In this document: one piece after another, positions 11,001 through 22,516 of the stretch
Numbering within the stretch: the stretch's first letter is position 1
Layout: the number at the start of each line of letters is the position of its first letter
Assembly (NCBI RefSeq): GCF_029227915.1
Contig: NC_079875.1
Location: 15,125,001-15,189,000, forward strand
Source of the DNA: Hydractinia symbiolongicarpus
Taxonomy: Eukaryota; Cnidaria; Hydrozoa; Anthoathecata; Hydractiniidae
Length of the DNA stretch: 64,000 nt
Direction: 5' to 3'
Notes under the pieces: generated by a model
What the model was told of the DNA's origin: nothing
The model's input: the letters and a program-made list of their open reading frames with translations, nothing else
Databases searched by the model: none
Translations under genes and position numbers: made by a program

Positions 11001-11994
11001 GAAAATATCTTTGTTGATCTATTTTTGTCATTTTTTAAGAAGTTATAAATTCTATGCAAAGATAAATTTTCTACTAACCTCTAAGCACAGAAATTGGCGT
11101 AGTGTGATGAACAAATTTTGTGAAATTATTTTTGTGTGGTGTAAATATAAAAGAACCACATTATCATCCCTTCTCCCACCGACCCTAAATTACTCCAATT
11201 GGCAACCTTTTATTTTAGTTCAACGGCGTGTATAGCCGTGTTCTCTGCCACCAATAAAAAAAAATAAAAGGCAAAATTCAAACAGAAATAGAGATGGTTA
11301 TTAAAAATATGTTACAAATTCTATAGTAATATGTTGGGTTGATACTTTGTTTAACATAGTTTTGTTCATGCGTTCTTATAGTTAATCTTAGTTTATCTTA
11401 TGGTTAACGAGAAAGAGAAATATACTCGTAGCAAATATAAAGTCACATAGCAACGGCGAAACAAAGGCCGATAAGGATCAGTTTTTATGCGCTAACAGCT
11501 TTGAGAAATTCTCTACTTGACAGGTAGGCTCGGCCAATAATTTGAACCGTGTTTGGGAACAATCATAAGGGAGGGATTCATTTCATTTGTTTCATTTTAA
11601 AAATAAAAAACGAAGTTGCTGACCTTTACATTATTTAGTGAAAAAATACAAAACTGTTGCAGACATGCCATGCTATGATATGTAGGTCAGGACATCTTAA
11701 AAGACATTGCGAGGAATCTCAAATAAGGCAAAGTTTGGACCAATTAAACAAAAAAAACCAAGCATTTATTCATACCGCCACTGAGAAGGGTCATAACTCT
11801 CTGTCTCATTCCTCATTCCCTTTTTGCATAGTATATCTTTAGGCAGAGTCAAGTCTCTAAAATAGCTATTATTCGATTTTTTTCGGGGCATCTCTACATT
11901 GTTTTGAAAAAATGTCTATGCATGCTAAAAGTGCAGAGTTGTTACATTTTTTGTTGACGTTACAACTTTTTACTTGTAAATAGAACAGTTATGT
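11001..11994. other. Non-coding stretch upstream of gene 2
   Basis: No supported gene. A plus-strand open frame at 11657-11842 has one Cys-x-His-like cluster but no complete zinc finger and was rejected. Confidence 0.4.
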
Positions 11995-12170
11995 AAACAT
12001 AAAACAGTTATGTTAAACTCTCCATGTTGATTTTACCTTCTCTTTAATTTTTAAGGCCTTAAATGGAAATTATCGTGTTGGGAACTTAGGTAGCATTGGT
12101 ATCATGTTTGAACATGACGTCATTTGAGTACATTGCTCCTAACACTTGCTCCTAATGTATTTTTGGCAAA
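11995..12170 (-). repeat. Duplicated upstream block A, copy 3 (inverted)
   Basis: The minus strand carries TGACGTCA (12115-12122), a CCATTTAAGGCCTTAAA-like string, a decayed GTAAAATCAA match and two ACATAACTGTT motifs. The order is the same as in copies 1 and 2. Confidence 0.55.
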
Positions 12171-12824
12171 TTATCTTTAAAAAACACGAGAAGGTGAAGA
12201 TGTTCAAAATAATAACTTGAGTTTAATTAAGGCATTTGAGCCAAAATAGATTGAAATTTTTGAATTAAATGTCTTTTTGTTTATTTATTTGATACTTCAA
12301 TTTTCTTGCCTTGTTGTCTCTAATGATGTGAAGTTTTATTACCTCGATATATGAAACCAAGAGTTTAAATATGCAGATGTTCCAAGACTCTTTGATAAAA
12401 AGGCATGTTGTTATTATTTATAGAGAAAAAGTGAGGAAAGATAAAGTTTACCACCAATAAAAAAACAAGCTGAACAACTTGAAAAGTTGCGTGGTAATTT
12501 CTTTTTTTAATATATCCTGATTGGTTCTTAAGATTTTGGACTTAGAAGTTCCACTAATTATGCATGACATCATGAACTAAATCTGAGTGGCTGCTGTATT
12601 TAACAGTTTTGATAAGCAATATAGGCTTAAAACTGTATGGTCATTTACTTCGGCGTTTTCAGTACTTTACATAAATTTTAGTATTTAGTTGCTATAATCA
12701 TGCTCAATAAAACGCAACTAAATGTTTCAAACCTAGTTCATGACATCATAATTTTTCATAATTTGCAAAACTTTCAACACATATATGTCAAAAACTACTA
12801 AAATTTTTTCCAAAAGAAAAAAAG

Positions 12825-12964
12825 ATTACTGTGGAAAGTTTATCATTTCTTGAACATGATAGTTTAGTAGGCGACGTTTCGGGAGATCCTTCTCCCATCA
12901 TCGGGCAAAGTAAAATGATGTTGCGCATGTATTTATATAATTGCAGAGGATCGAAATTCATAAC
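12825..12964. repeat. Left terminal repeat of Penelope-like element
   Basis: Begins ATTACTGTGGAAAGTTTATC and ends near GGATCGAAATTCATAA. It contains GCGACGTTTCGGGAGATCC and CTTCTCCCATCATCGGG. On the minus strand these form a perfect six-pair stem GGGAGA/TCTCCC with an AGGA loop, bracketed by CGATGA and GAAAC. Confidence 0.85.
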
Positions 12965-13014
12965 AGATTCAATGATGATACACAAACGGGTATAAAAAAG
13001 AGCAAAATTTCTGC

Positions 13015-14773
13015 ATGACATCAGCTTCAATTCCAAAGAAAGAAATAGTTGCGAAAGTGGAAGAGGCAATTAAAGATCTACCAAAAGAAGAGGCTGACAC
13101 AGTGAGAGCTAAAGTATGCCTCACGCTACAGAAATGCAAAACACCAAAGGACAATTTGCAAAAATCTGAAAGACTGTCATTGAAGAATCCAAAGAAGGAG
13201 AAAGATATGATAATCCTACCGGCAGACAAGGGGAGAACAACGGTTATCATGAATACACTTGACTACATCAACAGGTGCAACGAACACATCAACAACGGCC
13301 CTTACAAACTTCTCAAGAAAGATCCCACAGAATTCATCAAACGAGAAACGAGGAACATCTTAATGGAGTTGAAGAGAAAAGAATACATCTACGATAAGCA
13401 GTATTACCGACTGAAACCTTGTGACGGACCACCACCGCGATTTTACGGACTATCAAAAATTCATAAACGGGGAAATCCAATTCGACCAATAGTCTCCTGC
13501 ACTGGAACACCGTTATACAACCTATCAAAATTTGTTGCTTCCATCAAATTCACAGTAAGTGACCACAGCAAAAACTTAAAAGACTTTTCGGAATACATCA
13601 GAGAAATAAAGATAGCAGACGACGAATGCATGGTATCATTTGATGTCACATCACTCCACACAAATGTTCCCATAAAAGACACCTTAAACATCATTAAAGA
13701 CCTTATCGAAAACAATTCTGCATTCGGTGAAAAGACAAAGATTCCAGTACCGGTTTTTTGCGTTTGGTCGAACTTGTTCTAACCAAAACATGGTATCTGT
13801 TAAATAAGAACTTCTACACTCAAACAGACGGAGTTGCCATAGGAGGCCCTGCATCATCAGTAGTCGCAGAAATATACATGCAAGCACACGAGACAACAGC
13901 ATTAGTCACATCAGACAGACGTCCAAAGGTTTGGAAAAGATTTGTTGACGACGTATTCGCCATAATCAAAAGATCTCATCTAGAAGAGTTCCATGAACAC
14001 ATCAACGGCATTACATCGACAAATCAAATTCACTGTTGAGCTTGAACACGATGGAAGTATCGCTTTTCTGGACACTTTGGTCAAACGCAAGAATGGTTCC
14101 ATTTCAGTTTCAGTGTATCGTAAATCAACACACACTGACCAGTACCTTAACATCGAATCAAACCATCAGAAATCTTGCAAATTCGACGTGTAAGAAATGC
14201 ATTAATCGCAAATGATACAGTCATAAAGTCATCACGCAAGTAGAAAAAAAAATGAAGATAAGATGCAACGGAGACAACAAGGAAACATCAGAGGAATTTA
14301 TCGCATCAGCATTCCTACCCTTCGTACCAGGTACCAGCGAGATCCTTCGTCGAGTTTTAAGGCAACACAAGATCAAATGCATTCTTACCTCTAAAGACAC
14401 CCTAAGAAGCACTTTGTCTAAACCAAAAAACAAAATAAACCTGGAAGAACAAAGCAATGTTGTTTACAAAATCCCGTGTAAAGATTGTGATGCAGTGTAT
14501 ATAGGCGAAACAAAAAGAAAGTTTAAGCAACGAGTACAAGAACATATGCGCGCAGTGAGAAACGGAGATGTGAAGAAAAACGAAATTGCGGACCACAGCT
14601 GGAGCAGAAGTCATCAGTTTAATTGGGATGAGAAGGAAAACATTGACAGAGAATCCAGAACAACGGCCAGGAAGATTAAAGAAACCATCAACAGTGTAGA
14701 ACGTAACAAACACATAAACAGCATCTCGTATCAACTTCCTGAGATTTGGTTACCAGCCCTACAGAAGAAGTAG
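13015..14773 (+). pseudogene. Penelope-like reverse transcriptase and GIY-YIG endonuclease, frameshifted
   Basis: Fragments in order: 13015-13782 has ILPADKGRTTVIM, FYGLSKIHKRGNPIRPIVS and MVSFDVTSLHTNVPI. The frame then changes at 13758-14039 to TDGVAIGGPASSVVAEIYM and the catalytic KRFVDDVFAII. A third frame at 13993-14193 carries [21 protein letters not shown] fourth at 14252-14773 carries CKDCDAVYIGETKRKFKQR, the GIY-YIG-type core, then EHMRAVR and an ADHSW motif. At least three frame breaks (about 13750-13785, 14000-14040 and 14190-14250) make this copy inactive in autonomous form. The N-terminus is not complete, as the frame is open just before the first ATG. Retrotransposon function, acting in the nucleus, is family knowledge. 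Confidence 0.85.
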
Positions 14774-14849
14774 TTACCTACATCCAGGTCCGAAAATGTT
14801 AATTACCGTAATTAACTGTAATTATCAGCTCGTTTCTGATTGGTTAATT

Positions 14850-14976
14850 TTTATGAATTTCGATCCTCTGCAATTATATAAATACATGCGCAACATCCTT
14901 TACTTTGCCCGATGATGGGAGAAGGATCTCTCCCTGAACTATCATGTTCAAAAAATGATAAACTTTCCACAGTAAT
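14850..14976. repeat. Right terminal repeat of Penelope-like element
   Basis: Inverted copy of 12825-12964 ending ATAAACTTTCCACAGTAAT. The stem region has lost the GAAACGTCGCC part, leaving CTCTCCCTGAACTATCATG. Confidence 0.85.
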
Positions 14977-15599
14977 ATGAATATTGAACAGACAAACCGA
15001 AATAATATATTCAATGAAAATAAGATTCTTAGATAACTTTCACAAATCTTTTATATCAGGCTAACTTTGTTTTTCGAGAGAGGTAAGCTGTAAACAACGT
15101 GTCATACACACATTATTTTACTTTATTGTCAAAGAAAGTCAGTCATTTTTAGCTCCTCAGAAATCCCCCAAGTATTGTCGAGCCTGCCCCATATTTTACC
15201 AGGCCAAATTTTTGCAAGACTCACCACTTAGCATACTGTGAAACCCAATTACGAAAAAACAATTTCAGGGCAAAATACAAGCCAGATCGCTCATTCTGAA
15301 GGCTTATCAATTAATATAGGCAAAATTATTTTTCAAAAAGGCCTGAAAAAGAATATAATATTTTCATCAAATTTGTCAGTTGAAAAACAAGACTTAAAAT
15401 GGAAAATTCTTGACATTTCTTTGGACAAGAAATCTTCATGAACAAAAGATAGTTGCCCCAAAATCCCAAGTTAAAAGACATGTAGAAGGGTGAAATTGAA
15501 TTTCCGGAATTGCTCAACGTATATTATAAGTATCTGATCCTACGTACTGATAAGGGGAGGGAACAATATGAACCGTTTTCTCTCCATCAGTGAAGCACA

Positions 15600-15960
15600 G
15601 TGGTTAAAAAAACTAAAGGAAAACTTGAGAAGTATCCGATGCTTGGTCTAGCAATGAAAAGTTTGTTAGTAAAATGATGATTGGAATTTTGAACAAACAT
15701 TTAAATAAACCATGTGAGATGTTGTCCAACAGTGGGTTTGGTAGTGGAGTTGCATGGGACAACTTTGATCGATTTGTTTAAGAAAATAGTGACAAGGACA
15801 CTTCACGCGACACAGTAAGGATAGCATACCAAACTGATGTTTTGCATTTCGTCTATGCTTCGATAGCAAATAGAAGTGAAGAAAGAAGGAAATGGAGATT
15901 TAATTATGAACCAACGCGCCTTTCCGCAAAGTCCCAAGTTAATAACGTCTGTTTTTTTTT
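15600..15960 (+). pseudogene. Fragment of a repetitive protein-coding gene, unidentified
   Basis: In one forward frame the translation reads MLSNSGFGSGVAWDNFDRFV, a stop, then DKDTSRDTVRIAYQTDV and NRSEERRKWRFNYEP. This has protein-like composition and a WDNFDRFV motif. I recall similar strings in repetitive, uncharacterised cnidarian ORFs, but this cannot be checked here. The fragment has an in-frame stop and no clear start, so it is a remnant. Confidence 0.35.
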
Positions 15961-15999
15961 CCAAATGACGTTCCACTGCTAAAGAAACAAAAATCATTA

Positions 16000-17920
16000 A
16001 AACAAAAAGCGAAAGATGGGTTTAAAAAAGACGGAAAAAGTATGTCGTTGTAGTTCTACCGAATGTATTGACACTGTTCAGGGTTGATCTTGACTAACCA
16101 CCTGGGATGGGTCTTCTGATCATGACGAATATGAAGACACTGAATCATTATCAAGCCTTGCTGTGTATGTGAATTATTGGTTATGCTTGATACAAATTTA
16201 GGGGGATTTTCAGGGACTAAAAATAAGTGCTTTGACCTGCATCCCCCCCCCCCCCTCCAACTCCTCCCCCCACTCCCCGCTGGAATTTTTGGTAAGTTCT
16301 TTCGAATTTGAGTTTCACAGTATAATGATGATATTCTGGCAAATGATTGGCTTGGTGAAATATAAAGTATGCTTGACATTATTTTAGGGAAGTTTTTTCA
16401 GTGACTAATTATGAGTCATTTACCTGCATTTCTCCCTGGAATCTTTGGTAAGATTCTCGTACTGGAATTTCACAATGCAACAGTAATGTTCTGACAAAAA
16501 TTTGTCTGTGTAAAATATGGGGTAACCTACCTGCAAATTTGGGGATAACATAGGAGGATCTAACAACGTCAGCATCACATCTTGTAAAATATGATTCGCA
16601 TGTAGCCTTGGAATTTTAACTTTGTAATTTATCGGGTGGGGTAATTTTTTTAGGTCTCATGTCCAACCCCACCACAATAAAGCCAACTGACCACTTCTTT
16701 GTGAGACTCTAACACCACATAACTATCAAACAAAATGGCTAAACCTTTTGAAGAAAATGAGGTAACTTTATCCGCTTTGAGCTCTAAGTCTATTCGGTAT
16801 TTTTCACTGAAACGTAAAGTCGACAATAGAGACGGATCCTTTTCGTTTCCTGGATACTGAAATTATTTACAGTGGTAACTGTTTTAAAATAAACTCTTTT
16901 AGCAAGAAAAACACACTGTCCAGATACTGGAAATGAGCTATGCTGCCAACGTAATTCTTTTCTCTGTGAGTTACACAAACTACGTGGGCAACCATGTCCG
17001 TTCTCTCAAGCTAATAGGCGAAACGATACAAATAGAGCTAATAAAATGTCAGAATTTCAAAATCAGAACCAGCTAATAATGTTACCACAACACTCTTTTT
17101 AGGGCAAAATTTTTAATCTTCACCATAAGAAGGAAAGGAAGGAAAAATTTAGAAACATTCTATGCAAAGTCATTAAGACCGGTTCTTAACAAAAACGTTA
17201 AATGTTGTTATAAACCAGTCGGTAGCCCGTCCTTGAAATATCGCATTTCGTGTATCAAACCGTTTTGCTCGCAGACAGACAGACAGAATACGGCTATTAT
17301 TAGTATAGAAATTGTTACTTTGTCAATTTAATGTCTTTTCTGTTCACCCCGTTTTCTTTATAGTCCTTTGAGAGTCTAAAAATTGTAAATGGTTTTATGA
17401 TCCGAACAGTGTTATTATACCTGATGATGTCAGATTTTTACCTACGAAAAGCTTCGTACTATTATTGTAAATTTTTGAAAGTTTATATTTTTATGTTGCA
17501 GAAGTTTCTTTCTCTCTCAGGCTTAAACTGTTACTCACTTGCTGAGGACATTCAAAATGGAAAGATTAAAATGATGTTTTGCTCGCTCAATTAGGCTTCA
17601 ACAGAAATTGGACTTTAAGTTAGGTTTAAGCACTTTTTTCGTGTAAATCTTACATAGCTATTGCAAAATCAGAGTTTGATAAACTTACAATGTGTATTTT
17701 CAATATCGTTTCTCCTCTAAAATAATTACTGCTACTGATTTCATTTCTCATTTATTATTTCTAATTGTTCTGTAGATGATTTAGAAAAGATCTTCTGTTG
17801 TGATGTTTCCATTGGGGTGACATTATGATCGCTCAATTCGTTTTCTACTCTCCATTGAACGACCTTGCTGGCGGACAGGTTCATCAAATCTTTATAGCAC
17901 TATTCACTATTTGCTTTTCT
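16000..17920. other. Non-coding stretch with a C-tract
   Basis: No gene is supported. It contains a run of about 14 C followed by C-rich sequence (about 16243-16280). It also contains a (GACA)n-like tract followed by ATACGGCTATTATTAGTATA (about 17273-17310), an end typical of small dispersed repeats. Confidence 0.4.
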
Positions 17921-18112
17921 TCATTTTCCAGTTTTCTTGTTCTTCGTATAACTATTCCCGTAAATGGACTTGCTTTTCGAAGAAGAAGAAGAAGATGATG
18001 AAAAATACGAAGAATTTGTTTTCTTTTTGACATCACTTTTCTTTTGCAAACTGTCACCCATTTTTCGCAACGAAATTGCTGCACTTTTGATAGCTTTTGA
18101 ATTTTTATCCAT
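17921..18112 (-). CDS. Small Ser/Lys-rich protein, MDKNSK family copy 3 (63 aa)
   Basis: Intact 63-residue ORF starting at 18112. The first 27 residues are nearly identical to gene 1 (MDKNSKAIKSAA, then SLRKMGDSLQKKSDVKKK). A serine-rich region interrupted by Tyr and Phe follows, then a KSKSIYGNSYTKNKKTGK end very close to gene 1. A T-rich tract ending TTTTCAG about 20 bases before the ATG suggests a splice acceptor. The proximal block 18348-18437 upstream is conserved with gene 1. Genes 1 and 3 are closer to each other than to gene 2, so gene 2 diverged first or evolves faster. Function unknown. Confidence 0.75.
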   Translation of the reverse strand: MDKNSKAIKSAAISLRKMGDSLQKKSDVKKKTNSSYFSSSSSSSSKSKSIYGNSYTKNKKTGK

Positions 18113-18347
18113 GATTTTGTTTTTACATTAACTGAAAAAGAATAATGTAAAAAAATATAGGAACATAATATAAGAACATAATGAAAATGATGACATAATG
18201 AAATAGACAATGTTGTGCGAGATGAGCTAAACGGCTTGTTTGTTAAATGTTCTCAAAGTACATGCTGGACTCGAATATATATCATCTTGTTTGAAATATG
18301 ATACACCCAAAAGTTGGAAGTCAATTTATCAATGTGGGTCATAACAC

Positions 18348-18437
18348 CAAATAAAAATACGTCAGAACAAAAAATTCTATCGTGTCTTACGCATGTCGTT
18401 CTTTCAAAAAGTTTGGAAGCTATGATCTATCATGCTT
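18348..18437 (-). promoter_or_regulatory. Conserved upstream block of MDKNSK gene 3
   Basis: The reverse complement aligns with 3328-3414. The core ACATGCGTAAGACACGA (18380-18396) is identical, flanked by AAGCATGAT, TTCCAAA and TCTGACGTAT at similar spacing. The core lies 268 bp before the start codon. Confidence 0.6.
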
Positions 18438-18439
18438 TG

Positions 18440-21160
18440 TACAGACCTATTTTGTCATTATATTTACAGGATGTTTAAATCAGGAATTCCTAAATAACAA
18501 TTTTTCGTCAATGACATATTTGTGTACATAAGTTTTCACAGGTTTTGTGGCTTATCCGGAGTATGCTTGTCTATATATCCACAGGAGATGTCTATGGATC
18601 AATTTTTGGACTTAAATGTTTAAGTGTGTCACAGAAATTAACAATGATATAATGTTTTGGAAGTACTCATATTAGCTAACTGTTATGTTGGAGAAGTAAT
18701 CATTTTTGTAAACATGTTGATGTCATTGATGTTCTATATATAGTAACATATTTGCGTTATATTCTTGATTGCGTGCAAATAAAACTTTATGAAAGAAATG
18801 AAAAGAAAAAATAACTTCAAAAAAGCTTTTGTTTGTTTTTAGTTTGTTCTTTAAAATTACGATCCATTGGCAATTTAAGGAAAAACCAATGCAAATGAAA
18901 AAGAGAAAGAAAAAAATAAAGAAAATCTGGTATGGCAAAAAAAGATATGTTTAAAAAGGTACCCTCTGACTGTTGATCCAAAAAAAGAAGTAAAATTTTC
19001 AGCCCAGGTCTTTCTCCAGTTTTCTTCAGCGGTACTGGCGTATTTCTTAAATTCATTTATTCCCCAAAAAGGTTGGAATATATGGAAAGTAATAATAATA
19101 ATAAGGTTCTGACAATGACATTAATTTATCAATATTGGCTTAGAATTTAGTATTTACCGTAATTCAAAACACCCAACAACGCTCAAACATGCTTACGTCA
19201 GCATGCTGCACACACTCAAAATCTCAAAACAACTAAGACGAGTCTAAACATGTTACGGATAAAAAAGCACTACACTGAAAATTTGAAAGAATGTTAATTC
19301 AAACACATGAACATATGCATGAATCAAAATCATTTAAGTAAGGTCATTTTCTATTTTTTAGGCTCGCAAATGAAAACCTACCTATTTTGGCATGAAGAGT
19401 TACAATTCATAACTCAGTAAAAATACAACTGGCTCTTAGTACAGCTGCATTGAAAAGGACAGCGTTAGATATGTATCTATGATTGCTTAGGCTGTAAAAA
19501 GTTAAAAAAAAGTAGCGCAAGGCAATAACGGCTAACAAGGTAGCTATTGTTAGTGCAAGTGGGTCAACACATGTTCAATGCTGGAAAGGGGATATTTAAG
19601 AAAAGGTCTGATACCACAAGTGTTCCACAGGCGCTAATTAACAATTCCAGTAAAAATATTGCTTACATCAGCATTGATATTTGAGATATATTATTTTGAG
19701 ATCAACGAACTATATTAAATTACTTTCAATAGCATTTTTAAAAATAGTGGAGCCATTGCATCGCACTCGTCAGTTTGACGCTATATAACTTGACTAGAAA
19801 AAATTGACGTCTTTCTTTCCGTAGTCCGCCTAGGATCAAAGTTAGTTAACTTTCTAAAAACTGGACTAAATCATTCATTTCGGATCCTATAGATTAAAAG
19901 ACGTTATCAAAAAACTTTTAAACCCTGCTAAATCCTTCACCACTCATCGAAAGCTAGTCCTATACATTATTATTTTTTTTTAATTTTTTTTTTACTCACA
20001 CCAAAAAAAAATAATTTATATTTTTTCCCTCGTTTCATTGTGATTTATATTTTTTCCTCCACAAGTGTGCATACTTTGTTGTTTTCAACATCAACAATAC
20101 ATTTGTGAGAACTTTTCAATCTCTGACGCAAGTTGAGACAATTATGTCACCATGAATCGTTTGCTGTCTCATGTCATACTGTCACTGTTGCCAATGAAGG
20201 TGACAATTCGATGTAAAAAACTATGACGTTCCTGTTTGGTTAGTCATCCTAAAAAATAAAATTATAAGCCAAATTTCTTCTCTTCTTCTCTAGTATACAG
20301 TGTAACAATGTTTTAATTCGTTTATGGAGTAAAAAAGTACTTCTTGAAGGAAAATGTGACCATTGACTGAGCGAATTAGCGAAAATTATATAAAATTATT
20401 CGTAAATTGCAGGTTAAAATTCTATAGAGGGCAGAAAATGATTTTACTAGTTACTTTTGACACTTGCTGGTGCAGCATAACTAGCTTTTTAGTTATAAAC
20501 AAGATGTAAGATGCTACAGTTCGAAGTAATATACTAACAGCTCAGTTAATAACAGCTATAATATATAAATGATTCAAATATTCAAATATTCAACCTTTCT
20601 TAAAAATATTGTTTTTTTGTTGTTTATGCCTATTTTTTGGACAGTGTACCATTTGATCATTTTGGAGTTTGCCAGTAAATTAACCAAATACCATTTAATT
20701 AAGCAACATGAGTATCGTGTATTTAAATAGTATTCCGTCTAAATAAACTTTATTTTCTTTTACTAGACAGTAAAAGACAGGTAGTCTCTTAATGTCTTAG
20801 CTAGTTTATCATCAAAAATATATAAAGTTTTTGTTCCCCTCTGCCGTCCTAATATGAGTTGGTCTGTTTAAAAAAATATCAATTGGATTTTTGAAATAAA
20901 TCCTAATCTTGTGTTGCAGAAAACTTTATGCTTTTTTACAAGGCGAGCCTAAATTTGGAGATTGTATACATTCAGTTTTTTCTGCTTAGAAGTCTTTTAA
21001 TTTAGACTACAGAAAACGAAAGGAATGGTTTAAAAGGTTCCACAAGTTATGTTCACATTTTATAGAAGAATTACCCATCGTTCTGTATAAGAATGTTTTG
21101 CACAGCTTTTTGCAGTATAATTTTTAACCAAAGCCTGTTTGAGCTGATGCCATTTTTATT
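18440..21160. other. AT-rich non-coding stretch
   Basis: No supported gene. Several A/T homopolymer tracts occur (for example 19970-20000). Short minus-strand open frames near 18720-19060 are low complexity. Confidence 0.4.
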
Positions 21161-21164
21161 CAAT

Positions 21165-21431
21165 TTTGTTAAGGTAAGTAAGTAACGGAAAGTTTTAATT
21201 ACCTCCCAACGGTTGGCTCTTCCTCCCCTCCGACTGTAACTATGTTACATTACCGCCAGAGATACGTATAGCATTGCTCTAACTAGCTTGCCTGCCACAC
21301 AAGCCGGTTAGCGGTCAATAGATGGCACCAAATGGGCCGACAACACCACATATAAAGTGCGCTGGAGTGGGGACTCGAACCTGAAACCTTATGATTACAA
21401 GTCGAATGCGCAACCACTACACCATCTCCGC
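21165..21431 (-). mobile_element. tRNA-derived SINE
   Basis: Reading the minus strand from 21431, GCGGAGATGGTGTAGTGGTT gives a tRNA 5' end with an A-box. CGACTTGTAATCATAAGG forms an anticodon-arm-like segment, and GGTTCGAGTCC is a consensus B-box. Sequence unrelated to tRNA follows for about 200 bp, ending near ACTTACTTACCTTAA, which resembles a short tail repeat. A tRNA head fused to an unrelated body is the SINE signature, with an internal RNA polymerase III promoter. Related decayed heads occur at 27868-27927 and possibly 4681-4796. Confidence 0.75.
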
Positions 21432-21980
21432 TTGTCAATAAAAATACGATCCTGTAAAATTTAATTTAAATAACCTATTACATTATTTGAAAGCTCTCAA
21501 AAAAGTAAATAATAGTTACTTCAGGAAGTTTACCAAATTTGCTAAATTTTTGCTAGATATTTGCGCAATTATGTTGCAAAAAGGTAAAAAATGACCCGTG
21601 TTGCCTAATAACTCGAAAAGGGCAGAATTGTGCCATCCTCAAGGCCTTTTTAATTCTAATAGCTTTTACTTTTATTAGTTTTTGAGAATTTTAGAACTCC
21701 ATAAGAAACCTCTCATAACTTTTAAATTAAGCCGTTTTTTACAAAAGCCGACCATAAAATCTGGTGGTAAAAAAATTTGAAATCTTTGTGGTATATATTA
21801 AGGGACAATAACCCTTTTTAGCCGTTCAAACAGATAAATTTTTCCTGAAAGTATTGACCTTCAGGCATTTAGAAGCAATTGTTTAATTTATTAATTTGGC
21901 GAGTCAGCAGATATACTCATAAATATGCGATAAGGAAGAAAAAAGTAGCTTTCACAAGCTTCAACGTTTTACAACCTCAT

Positions 21981-22130
21981 CAGGGGCGGATCTAGCATAT
22001 TTTCTTTGTAAGAAAATTTGAATATACAGCTGGGGGTCTTGGGGGGCGCTGTAAGCCCTCCAAGCTGGGTCTGGGGCGGAGCCCCAGAAGCTTTCGCTAA
22101 AACGGGCTTTGCGAACCCTGAAATAGGCTT
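21981..22130 (+). mobile_element. hAT-like terminal fragment (CAGGGGCGGATC end)
   Basis: Starts CAGGGGCGGATCTAG, a common hAT-type terminal sequence. A G/C-rich stretch follows with GGGGGTCTTGGGGGGCGCTG and GGGGCGGAGCCCCAG, far from the AT-rich background. The opposite end was not found nearby, so this is a solo or truncated end. Assignment rests on terminal similarity only. Confidence 0.4.
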
Positions 22131-22516
22131 AAACGGGGACAAAAAACAACCTCGTATGCAGACGTTTTAGACCTTGATAACAGAAACGAAACATTCTCAT
22201 AAACGCCGCAGCTCCGCATAAACACTTCAAATAGAAAAAGAATGACAACTTAAATGTATTTCGTTAGCATAAATCATTTTTAGACTGTTTCGCCCAATGT
22301 CAGGGCTCGTCAGCATGCCTAGGACAAACGAAAAATAGATTGAAAATATAGTCCGTTAAGCCCGACATGGACAGTCATAATGCCGCTCCGGAAACCAGGT
22401 ACTGTCGGCTGGAGTCAGGCCGAGCCCGGAATAAGGAAAATTTATTTATAGAAAGAAGTTATTGTTAAAGTGGAAGTAAATAAATGGCTCTGTCAACTGC
22501 ACGCACAGGAATTAAT

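Larger units (their letters stand above)
12825..14976 (+). mobile_element. Penelope-like element with inverted terminal repeats
   Basis: A degraded reverse transcriptase plus GIY-YIG endonuclease frame is bounded by repeats of about 130-140 bp in inverted orientation (12825-12964 and 14850-14976). Terminal repeats in unusual orientation and a C-terminal GIY-YIG domain are hallmarks of Penelope-like elements. The right repeat lacks about 18 bases near the GACGTTTCGG motif that the left one retains. The same terminal sequence recurs at 63859-64000. The 2.15 kb length suggests 5' truncation or internal loss relative to full elements. Confidence 0.85.

Noticed and set aside
11657-11842. Possible C2H2 zinc-finger fragment (RSGHLKRH)
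   Set aside because: Only one partial Cys/His arrangement with no second finger and no conserved linker.
22270-22330. Second Penelope-type terminal motif (GTTTCGCCC...GTCAGGGCTCGTCAGC)
   Set aside because: Resembles the GTTTCGG/CATCATCGGG pair of the Penelope repeat, but it is short and no RT fragment lies nearby.
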